Positions 1-6,893 of a stretch of DNA of 64,000 nt are shown piece by piece. A program made the position numbers and the translations under genes. The notes beneath the pieces were generated by a model. The model did no database searches. It was not told the DNA's origin and saw only the letters and a program-made list of their open reading frames with translations. The DNA comes from DATAUD01 sp036268455 (GTDB lineage Bacteria > Verrucomicrobiota > Verrucomicrobiia > Limisphaerales > Palsa-1400), in assembly GCA_036268455.1 (NCBI GenBank), contig DATAUD010000050.1, positions 1 to 64,000 on the forward strand, given 5' to 3'. Position 1 is the stretch's first letter; the number at the start of each line of letters is the position of its first letter.

Positions 1-152
1 AACCATTCGTTTGGACGGCGACTGTCGAATCCATTCAGCAAAAGCTCGCTCGTTGCCGGCAAACCCTCGAACAAATCCAGCCCGGCTGCACCCTGCCGCG
101 CAAAAGAAAAACCAAGAAACCACTGTCCAGTTAATTCTTGGGCACTACACTA
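1..152 (+). mobile_element. 3' end of an IS630-family transposase and its right terminus (partial)
   Basis: The frame beginning at base 3 encodes the last ~43 residues of a transposase and stops at TAA 132-134. It starts PFVWTATVESIQQKLARCRQ, which matches the conserved C-terminal tail of IS630/Tc1-like transposases (consensus near PFVWTATADEIL). The catalytic DDE part lies upstream of the window. The downstream sequence ends in GGGCACTACAC followed by TA at 151-152, consistent with an IS630 terminus next to its TA target. Family assignment rests on this short tail only. Confidence 0.6.
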
Positions 153-160
153 GTGTAGTG
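143..160. repeat. 18-bp palindrome formed by two abutting IS630 ends
   Basis: CACTACACTAGTGTAGTG is a perfect palindrome centred on TA at 151-152. The left arm is the end of the plus-strand transposase copy and the right arm the end of the minus-strand copy. IS630 elements duplicate a TA target, so a shared TA between two ends is the expected product of insertion at the edge of an existing element. Confidence 0.65.
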
Positions 161-316
161 TCCCTTAAATGACTAGACTTATTATTGTTTTCCTCGCTTT
201 TTCTGTTTTTTCTTTTGTGACCATCCCGGTTGGATCGTTTCCAGCGAAGCCCGGCCCCGGCTGATTTTGTCCATGCTTTTTTGAACCGTCGCCGTCCACA
301 GGATGCCCGGAGGAAC
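151..316 (-). mobile_element. Inverted remnant of a second IS630-type element
   Basis: On the minus strand, bases about 310 down to 182 encode ILWTATVQKSMDKISRGR followed by a lysine-rich end and a TAA stop. This is clearly homologous to the transposase tail at 3-134 but diverged (WTATV..S....I.RGR versus WTATVESIQQKLARCR, both with an IQPG motif later). Its terminus GTGTAGTGTCCC begins right after the TA at 151-152 and is the inverted repeat of the first element's end. Homology is lost beyond about 316, so only the 3' end survives. It lies directly upstream of the lipoprotein-like gene. Confidence 0.6.
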
Positions 317-358
317 GTGGACATACATCAGCAAAGAAGTATATCCTACGTATACACC

Positions 359-1334
359 GTGAAAAGAATCATCACCCTTTTGGCTCTGCTTCAAGCTGGG
401 TGTTTGACGAGTCCCAGCCAAAACGCGTCTTGGAAGAATAGGTTAATGCCAATTCCAGCGCGGCCCGATTTAAACGCGCGTTGGGAGGCCCCACTGAATG
501 GGCTGCCGGCGCGAGTTGCAGTTTATCGGGAGTTGCCCAATAAATTTTCAAGTGAAGCGAATCGCTAACCTAATGAATCTGTGTTCCTTCAAGGATCAAG
601 ACAAGAAGGAGACGGCGGAGGGGCTGGGTTTTCAAACTGCCGACGGATCGCGAAAATTGCTGATCTCATTTCCATCTGGCAAAATCCATTATGAAATTAA
701 GTCGCCTCGATATGGGCCGACTAACTTGACACTAGGGGTTCCCCTCACAATCGAGGTTCCAAAGCTCGCAGAGGATTTTCTGAAAAAAGTTGGCATTAAC
801 CTATTTGAAATTACCAATCCATTTGTGGAAGGAGTTGGCATGAAAGGAACCCCCAGGTTTCATCTGTCCGAACCGCTTCAGATTTACTTTGTCGGCAAAA
901 CACAGATCACCAATATCGAGTATAGGACAGCGAGTTTTTGGAGATTGGTAGATCAAATCCCTGTGTTCGTTGGCGAAGGCGGTCAGGTTTCCTTTGGCGA
1001 GCATGGAAGAATTCGCGGGTTTTCGATAACGTGGCCAAAACTACAATTAGACAAATGGCATCCCACGCTGACACCAGCAATGATGATCGAGTCTATCCGC
1101 ACGGGTGGGGCGGTTCAAGGATTTCTCCCGATGGATTCGTCACCCATAAATTGGAGAAACGCAAAAGCCTTGATTGTGAAGAACGCAAGTCCCCGTTATT
1201 ATGCCGAAATTGGCGGTAATTCGTCGTCAGGTCGGCTCGTGCCTTTCGCCGCACTGAATGCTAAAGTGGATGCAGGATACGGAATGATGCCCGTAGAAAT
1301 CCATTGTCCTATAATCGAGGAAGGCGGAGAATGA
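359..1334 (+). pseudogene. Lipoprotein-like gene of unknown family interrupted by a +1 frameshift
   Basis: A GTG at 359 opens a signal-peptide-like start, VKRIITLLALLQAGCLTSPS, with a lipobox-like LQAGC (the -3 residue Q is not canonical). That frame stops at TAA 566-568. Dropping the A at 560 joins FSSEA to IANLMNLCSFKDQDKKETA in the other frame, which then runs without interruption to 1334; the joined protein would be about 324 residues. The join reads naturally (an alpha-helical EAIANLMNLC segment), so I infer one gene broken by a single inserted base rather than two overlapping genes. ATG 573 is the only sensible independent start for the second part. No known domain is recognised. The break could be a sequencing error or real decay next to IS remnants. 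Confidence 0.5.
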
Positions 1335-1455
1335 TAGCGGATAGGTTTATGGCTCTGAGTTTGTGGTCCAAAAGCTTTTATTTTTACACTTCCCCGCCGC
1401 TTCGGTATGTACAAAATCTGATTTGAGCCTTCGGCCCAGACGTCGTTTCTTTCGA

Positions 1456-2163
1456 TTACTTTAAGATCGATGCAAGGATCGCTTGCGCGGCCGCGAGCGG
1501 GTCTTTCTCGGCGTAAATTGGGCGGCCTATAACCAGCCAGCTTGCGCCCGCATCCATTGCCTCGCGCGGTGTGAGAGTTCTTTTTTGGTCGTCCTTGCCT
1601 TCCACTCCAGTCCGAATTCCCGGCGTCACCAATTGCGTTTCGGCGGAAACGATTTGCCGCAAGTCCGCGAGTTCCAAAGGCGAACAGACCAAGCCGCGCA
1701 ACCCGGCTTGAACCGCCATGCTCGCCAGCCTTTCGACTTGATGCCCAACATTGGGCGCCACGCCAACCGCGCTTAATTCATTGCTGTCCATGCTGGTGAG
1801 CACGGTGACGCCAAGAACCAACGGCGGCGCATGACCGAGCGTTCGCGCTGCCTCTTGCGCGGCGGATTCGGCCGCGCGCAACATCGCTGGGCCGCCTCCG
1901 GCATGGACGGTCAGCATTTGCGCATCCAGCCTCACGGCCGCCGCGACAGCTTTTGCGACTGTGTTCGGGATGTCGTGAAACTTCAAATCAAGGAAAACTC
2001 CCGCGCCGGTGGCGCGAATTTTTCTGACGATGTCCGGCCCAGCCGAGGTAAACAATTCCGAGCCAATTTTGAAAGCACCCACCGCCGGCGCAATTTTGCC
2101 CGCCAGCTCAAGCGCCGCCGCTTCCGTGGGCACGTCAAGCGCGGCAATGATGGGATTGCGCAT
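1456..2163 (-). CDS. pyrF: Orotidine 5'-phosphate decarboxylase
   Basis: This enzyme decarboxylates OMP to UMP, the last step of pyrimidine nucleotide synthesis, in the cytoplasm. From ATG 2163 the protein is 235 residues, the usual length for this family. It begins MRNPIIAALDVP and carries the catalytic DxKxxD signature at D59-K61-D64 (FLDLKFHDIPNT), the FKIGSELF strand near residue 31, and the phosphate-gripper region PGIRTG (181-186) and IGRPI (212-216). A TTG at 2184 would add seven residues and overlaps the stop of the upstream DUF1844 gene as TTGA. I prefer the ATG because the family normally starts just before the first strand. It is the third gene of a minus-strand operon. Confidence 0.95.
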   Translation of the reverse strand: MRNPIIAALDVPTEAAALELAGKIAPAVGAFKIGSELFTSAGPDIVRKIRATGAGVFLDLKFHDIPNTVAKAVAAAVRLDAQMLTVHAGGGPAMLRAAESAAQEAARTLGHAPPLVLGVTVLTSMDSNELSAVGVAPNVGHQVERLASMAVQAGLRGLVCSPLELADLRQIVSAETQLVTPGIRTGVEGKDDQKRTLTPREAMDAGASWLVIGRPIYAEKDPLAAAQAILASILK

Positions 2164-2180
2164 GGGCGGTTCGGGCGCGA

Positions 2181-2657
2181 TCAATATTTTTTTGTAAACT
2201 TCTTTTTCGACTCCGCTTCCGCTGGCGGTTGAGGCGGCGTCTTTTCGCCGGGCAGCGCCGGTTCTACAATCGGCGTTTCCTGTTCGTCCGTCTCGGGCGC
2301 GGCAGGCGATTCTGGCGCGTTGTCGGACGGCGCGCCCGGCCCGCCGGCGGACGGCGCCTGCGGTTGTTCGACAGCCTCGACAAAAGCCAGGCGGAGACTT
2401 GTCAGGCTTTGTTTCAAAACAACTTCCTCCTGTTTGTTCAAGTTGCCCTTGGTCTTCACCTCAAGCATCTCCAACAGATCGATAAAATACCTCGCGTTGT
2501 CGAGTTCCTGGACGACCTTGCCGGTTTGTGGATTGGGGGCTTGCCCGAGAAAAATCATGGCCATGTTCGCGTTTTGAATGACCAGACTGGCGAACATCGC
2601 CGAAATCATATGTTCGCGCTCGTCGCCGCCGCTGGAATCAGAAGTTGGGTTGCTCAT
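2181..2657 (-). CDS. DUF1844 domain protein
   Basis: This 158-residue protein has the DUF1844 pattern: an N-terminal block (HMISAMFASLVIQNANMAMIFLG) followed by PNPQTGKVVQELDNARYFIDLLEMLEVKTKGNL, which in this family forms a small helical bundle. The C-terminal third (about 105-158) is a low-complexity tail rich in Pro, Ala and Glu ending in a lysine cluster. The biochemical role of DUF1844 is unknown. Its ATG overlaps the stop of the Lon-domain gene by 4 bp and its own stop overlaps a potential TTG of pyrF, so the three genes are probably translationally coupled. Confidence 0.85.
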   Translation of the reverse strand: MSNPTSDSSGGDEREHMISAMFASLVIQNANMAMIFLGQAPNPQTGKVVQELDNARYFIDLLEMLEVKTKGNLNKQEEVVLKQSLTSLRLAFVEAVEQPQAPSAGGPGAPSDNAPESPAAPETDEQETPIVEPALPGEKTPPQPPAEAESKKKFTKKY

Positions 2658-3298
2658 GTGATTTTACTTTTCCGTTGCCGGCTGATTTCCGCCATCAAAA
2701 AATGAATCAAGTGGCGCAGCCGCTCTTCAATTTCGATTGTCTCCAAAATGGTCTGCCGCTCCGCCGCTCCACGCAAAAGCGACCACGTGACCAAGTCCGC
2801 GACGCGATCAGGATCATTGAGGCGTTCCAGGCTGGCAATGACTTCCTTGATGGACACGGTCTTGGAAACGTTCTTCATCGTCGGCAATTCCTGCTTGATG
2901 CGTTCGCTGACCAAATCCCGCACCTTTGCCATTAAGGCGTCGATGGCCACGCTGTCGCGAGCCGGCGTTTGAATGGCCCGAAACCGGCTAACTCTAAATG
3001 GTCTGTGCCGAACGGTTTCGATCAATTCCACCCGGCTCACTCCTTCCAGAATCAAGTGAGACGTCCCGTCGGCGTTCTGAACACAAACGCGGACCATGCC
3101 CAGCCCCGCAACGCTGCACGGCACTTCGCGCGAGCTTCCCGCCTTGCGCATTGCAATGATCAACATGCGGTGTGAGTGGAGCGATTCCTCAAGCATCCGG
3201 CGGTAGCGCGGCTCAAAAATGTAAATCGGCAATAACGCGCGGGGAAACAAAGTTGCGTTGGGCAGCGTCATCACCGGCGCCTCTTTCGGAATTTCCAT
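2654..3298 (-). CDS. Lon-type substrate-binding (LON) domain protein
   Basis: The 214-residue protein corresponds to a stand-alone N-terminal domain of Lon protease without ATPase or protease domains. The start matches the family closely: PVMTLPNATLFPRALLPIYIFEPRYRRML, then MLIIAMRK, SVAGLGMVRVCVQNADGTSHLILEGVSRVEL and a helical C-terminal half. Stand-alone LON proteins are presumed protein-binding adaptors; the substrate is unknown. I chose ATG 3298 over ATG 3304 because a promoter with TACAAT at 3305-3310 would start transcription at about 3298, and no Shine-Dalgarno is present for either. It is first in the operon with DUF1844 and pyrF. Confidence 0.85.
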   Translation of the reverse strand: MEIPKEAPVMTLPNATLFPRALLPIYIFEPRYRRMLEESLHSHRMLIIAMRKAGSSREVPCSVAGLGMVRVCVQNADGTSHLILEGVSRVELIETVRHRPFRVSRFRAIQTPARDSVAIDALMAKVRDLVSERIKQELPTMKNVSKTVSIKEVIASLERLNDPDRVADLVTWSLLRGAAERQTILETIEIEERLRHLIHFLMAEISRQRKSKIT

Positions 3299-3304
3299 GA
3301 ACAT

Positions 3305-3333
3305 ATTGTATGCGCGCGCGTCTATTACATCAA
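3305..3333 (-). promoter_or_regulatory. Putative promoter of the LON-DUF1844-pyrF operon (leaderless)
   Basis: On the minus strand TTGATG (3333-3328), a 17-nt spacer and TACAAT (3310-3305) match a vegetative promoter at 4/6 and 5/6 positions. The -10 box ends 6 nt before the ATG at 3298, so the transcript should begin at or next to the start codon. Predicted by eye only. Confidence 0.45.
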
Positions 3334-3384
3334 GAGGACATGCAGGCTTGCCAAAAATGTTTTTGCGAGCATCCTCCCCCCTTT

Positions 3385-4167
3385 ATGAAAGAGAAGGCGC
3401 CAATTATTGTCCTGATTATCGTCGCGGCCGGCCTTGCCGTCGGGCTGATCGTCGTTAACAACAAGGCCCGCCAGGAAACACAGGATCTTTCGGATGCCCT
3501 CAGTGTTCAATCCAACACCGTCACCTCGATCAAGACGTCCCTGGCGGAACAGGTCGCCGTCAATCAAACGCTGGAAACCAATTTGTCCGCGACTCGCGCC
3601 GATTTATCCAACAAACTCGCGTTGAGCGACGCCAACCTCCGCAGCACCGAGGCAAACCTCGAAAAAGTCCAGGCGGAATCCAAGGCGCAAACGGACGCCG
3701 ACAACGCTGAAATCGCCAGGCGCGACAAGAAAATTTCCGACCTGGAAAACCAGAACCAGGATATGGACAAACAAGCCACTGAGTTGCACGACCACATTAC
3801 CGGGCTTGAAACTCAAATTGCCGACACAAAGGACAAATTATCCAGGTCGGAGGGCGACCGGCAAGTTTTGCTGGGCGAATTGAAACGGTTGCAGGCGGAA
3901 AAGCTCGTTTGGGAAAATCGGTTCAACGATTTGGCTGCGCTTAAAACGCAGGTGCATAAACTCAAGGAAGACCTGAAACTGGCGCGAAATCTGGATTGGA
4001 TCCGCCGCGGGATTTACGAAGCGTTCAACGAAAAGGGCGGCGAGCGGCTTATCCATCCTCCCGTCACTTCCGAGCCGGCCACGAACCTCACGGTGAACGT
4101 CGAACTGCGGCAGAGCGGCCAAACCACAATCGGCGCTCCGATTCCGGGCACAGAGCCGGCCAGGTAA
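3385..4167 (+). CDS. Single-pass membrane protein with long coiled coil
   Basis: From ATG 3385 (MKEKAPIIVLIIVAAGLAVG) the protein is 260 residues. Residues about 5-25 form one membrane anchor, followed by a heptad-rich coiled coil (about 30-205) with QETQDLSDALSVQSNTV and LEKVQAESKAQTDADN-type repeats, then a short C-terminal region ending in PGTEPAR. An upstream in-frame start at 3310 would add a 25-residue cysteine-containing segment and overlaps the divergent promoter, so I reject it. The function is unknown; the architecture suggests a structural or scaffolding role at the membrane. The gene stops 1 bp before the TTG start of moaA, so the two are probably coupled. Confidence 0.75.
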   Translation: MKEKAPIIVLIIVAAGLAVGLIVVNNKARQETQDLSDALSVQSNTVTSIKTSLAEQVAVNQTLETNLSATRADLSNKLALSDANLRSTEANLEKVQAESKAQTDADNAEIARRDKKISDLENQNQDMDKQATELHDHITGLETQIADTKDKLSRSEGDRQVLLGELKRLQAEKLVWENRFNDLAALKTQVHKLKEDLKLARNLDWIRRGIYEAFNEKGGERLIHPPVTSEPATNLTVNVELRQSGQTTIGAPIPGTEPAR

Positions 4168-4168
4168 A

Positions 4169-5227
4169 TTGAAGGCCAAAACGTTAGTGGATTCGCATGG
4201 GCGCACCTTGCGCGATATGCGTGTGAGCGTGACTGATCGCTGCAATTTCCGGTGTCTCTATTGCCTGCCGGAGACGGAGGAAGCCGCCAACTTTTACCAA
4301 TCCCGCTTCGGCCAGAAGCCTGAAGCCGCAAGCCGAATTGTCCGTCATTGGCAGCCCCCGGCCGATCTTCTTACTTTCGAGGAAATTGCGCGGGTTGTCA
4401 CCATCGCCGCCGCTCTTGGCATCAACAAAATCCGGTTGACGGGCGGCGAACCGCTCCTGCGCCAGCAAATCGAGAAGCTCGTGGAAATGATCGCCCGCAT
4501 TCCCGGCATCCTCGACCTTGCGCTGACGAGCAACGGCTTTCTCTTTCCGAGCAAAGCTGCGGCGTTGCGCGATGCCGGGCTGCGCCGCATCAGTTTTAGC
4601 CTCGATTCCCTCGATGCCGCGAATTTTAAAAAAATCACCGGCCGCGACGGCCTGGGCGCGGTTCTGGAAAGCATCGACCTGGCGCTCGAATTGGGGCTTC
4701 ATCCGGTAAAAATCAACGCCGTTGTGATCCGGGGCATCAACGATCACGAGATCGAAACGCTGGCCGATTTCGCGGTTAAAAAGGATCTTTCATTGCGCTT
4801 CATCGAATTCATGCCTTTGGATTCCGGCCGGGCATGGCACAAGGAATTGGTGGTGCCGGGTGGCGAAATTCTCAGCCGCCTCCGCAGGCATTTTCCTCTC
4901 GATCCGTTGGCCGCGCGCAACCCCGCCGAAACGGCCACCCGATGGGCCTTGCCCGGTGGTCGCGGGGAGATTGGCATTATCGCTCCTGTCAGCGAGCCTT
5001 TTTGCGGCCATTGTAACCGCATCCGGCTGACCGCCGACGGGAAGATTCGGACTTGTCTCTTCAGCATTGTCGAGCACGACTTGCGAAGCCTCCTTCGCAA
5101 CGGAGCGACGGACGAGGACCTCGCCGATTTTCTGCGGAACGCGGCGTGGCAGAAAGAAGCCCGTCATCACATAGGAGAATCCGATTTCGTGCAACCACAA
5201 CGGACAATGAGCTGCATCGGCGGGTGA
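4169..5227 (+). CDS. moaA: GTP 3',8-cyclase (molybdenum cofactor biosynthesis)
   Basis: This radical-SAM enzyme makes 3',8-cyclo-GTP from GTP in the first step of molybdopterin synthesis. The 352-residue protein has the N-terminal SAM cluster CxxxCxxC at C25, C29 and C32 (TDRCNFRCLYC), the KIRLTGGEPLLR motif (87-98), and the second cluster at C279, C282 and C296 (FCGHCNRIRL...RTC). It ends in the GG pair (351-352) required for GTP activation. About 25 extra residues lie between the first cluster and the LLTFEEIA helix (roughly 37-63), longer than in typical MoaA. The start is TTG 4169, 1 bp after the previous stop. No other moa or moe gene is present in the window. Confidence 0.95.
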   Translation: MKAKTLVDSHGRTLRDMRVSVTDRCNFRCLYCLPETEEAANFYQSRFGQKPEAASRIVRHWQPPADLLTFEEIARVVTIAAALGINKIRLTGGEPLLRQQIEKLVEMIARIPGILDLALTSNGFLFPSKAAALRDAGLRRISFSLDSLDAANFKKITGRDGLGAVLESIDLALELGLHPVKINAVVIRGINDHEIETLADFAVKKDLSLRFIEFMPLDSGRAWHKELVVPGGEILSRLRRHFPLDPLAARNPAETATRWALPGGRGEIGIIAPVSEPFCGHCNRIRLTADGKIRTCLFSIVEHDLRSLLRNGATDEDLADFLRNAAWQKEARHHIGESDFVQPQRTMSCIGG

Positions 5228-5234
5228 GCCGGAA

Positions 5235-6659
5235 TCAGGCGGCGCGGGCGGCAGGCAGAGGCGTGACTGTCGCGACCGGACGTTGCCAGCTCGCCTTGGC
5301 GACAGGGAGAACCACCGCGAATTCCGATCCCGCGCCACTGCTGCTGTTGACAGAAACGGAACCTCCGTGCGCCTGCACCACAGCTTTGACCACACTCAAG
5401 CCCAGGCCGAGGCCGCGTTGCGAACGGCTTTTGTCTCCGCGATACAGCCGGTCCCAAATGCGGCTTTGTTCCTCTGCGGGAATTCCGATGCCTGTGTCCT
5501 TAAAGCGCACCGTCGCCTGATCATTGGCCAGGCTCGCCGTGATGGTCACAGAGCCGCCTTCCGGGGTGTATTTAATCGCGTTGTCCAGCAGGTTTCCAAA
5601 CGCCTGCCTCATGCGGGTTGCGTCCACCGGCGCTTCACAACTCGGCGGCAAATCCGTCGTTACCTGAATTTTCTTTTCCTCCGCCACGTACTCGTAAAGC
5701 TCCACGACCTCGCGGATGAGCTGGCACAAATCCACCGTCCGCCGTTCGAGCGGCATGGTTCCCGCCTCCGCCTCGGCAATATCCATCAGCGTTTTGACCA
5801 TGCTCAAAACGCGCTCGGATTCTTCCACGCAATCGGCCAACGCATCCCGCAAGCCAGCCGCATCGGTTTGCCGCAACGCCATTTCAGCCGAGCCGCGCAT
5901 CCGGGTCAACGGAGTCCGCAGATCGTGCGCCACATTGTCCATCGATTCCCGCATCGCTCGGATGAGCGCTTGATTTTTGTCCAGCATCGCGTTGAACAGC
6001 CTGACCATTTCGTCCAATTCGTCGCGTGAAGGCCGGGTCGGAACGCGCGCATCGAGGTTGCCTGTGGAAATAATGCTTCGCGCCGTCGCCACGATTTGCC
6101 GGACCGGAAGCAAGGCCCGATGCGCCAAAAACCATCCGATGCCAACACCCAGCAGCACGATAATGAGAACGGTCGTCAAAGCAATCTCGCGCGCGGGCTG
6201 CCACAGCAAATCACGATTGTTGGTGCTGCGTCCGACGACGAGGACCGCGCCGTCCGGCATGCGGGCGGGAATGAAGCTATAGTCGCGCTCCCCGTTTTTT
6301 GGAATGCGATTGATCTCAAACTCCCGGCGGATCATGTAAGGGACGATTTTAAAATTCATCCAGCCCTGTGGCACAAGAATCGGAGTCGAAACCCAGGGGG
6401 TGACCAAATCCACATAAAATGAGCGTTCATCGTTGGGATTATTTTCCTGGGTGGCGACTTTTTTGAGGGCGTCGGCGCCGCCCCCCTGGTAAACGGCGGC
6501 ATATTCGTTGAGCCTGGCACGGATGACTTCCTCGTCCTTCCGTTGTAGCGCGTTAATGACGAGATAATAAACCAACAGCAGCAACACTCCCGCGCTAATG
6601 GCAAAAATCATCGCATACCACACGCTCAACCGGAACGCAAAAGACCGGAAGATCTTCAT
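5235..6659 (-). CDS. Sensor histidine kinase, heavy-metal-sensor (CusS-like) type
   Basis: The inner-membrane kinase (474 residues) has TM1 at about 14-36, a periplasmic sensor region (about 40-158), TM2 at about 161-180 and a HAMP linker (181-233). The HisKA H-box has phosphoacceptor H245 (DNVAHDLRTPLTRMRG). The ATPase domain has an N-box NLLDNAIKYTP (356-366), G1 DTGIGIP (388-394) and G2 GLGLGLS (416-422). All catalytic motifs look intact. The layout and H-box resemble CusS-type kinases that usually sit just downstream of their OmpR-type regulator. Here the nearest regulator on the same strand is 5.5 kb upstream (12177-12845). The stimulus cannot be read from the sequence. Confidence 0.92.
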   Translation of the reverse strand: MKIFRSFAFRLSVWYAMIFAISAGVLLLLVYYLVINALQRKDEEVIRARLNEYAAVYQGGGADALKKVATQENNPNDERSFYVDLVTPWVSTPILVPQGWMNFKIVPYMIRREFEINRIPKNGERDYSFIPARMPDGAVLVVGRSTNNRDLLWQPAREIALTTVLIIVLLGVGIGWFLAHRALLPVRQIVATARSIISTGNLDARVPTRPSRDELDEMVRLFNAMLDKNQALIRAMRESMDNVAHDLRTPLTRMRGSAEMALRQTDAAGLRDALADCVEESERVLSMVKTLMDIAEAEAGTMPLERRTVDLCQLIREVVELYEYVAEEKKIQVTTDLPPSCEAPVDATRMRQAFGNLLDNAIKYTPEGGSVTITASLANDQATVRFKDTGIGIPAEEQSRIWDRLYRGDKSRSQRGLGLGLSVVKAVVQAHGGSVSVNSSSGAGSEFAVVLPVAKASWQRPVATVTPLPAARAA

Positions 6660-6893
6660 ACTCTCACCAAAACTTAACCCACTGCGATTCCCTGGGCAAC
6701 AAAACCAAGTATCCCTTCATCGCAACTCCGCAATCGCGCAATGCCACGTTACCGGGCAAATGTTGCCGGATTTTATTCAGAAACCCAGTTGAAAAAAATT
6801 TTGATTGGGTCATCGGAGGATCCGCTTTAATTGGCTAAAAGGCGTGCATAGCCCCGCCATTCTTTTTACAGTGGTACAAAGTCAAAGGCTTGT

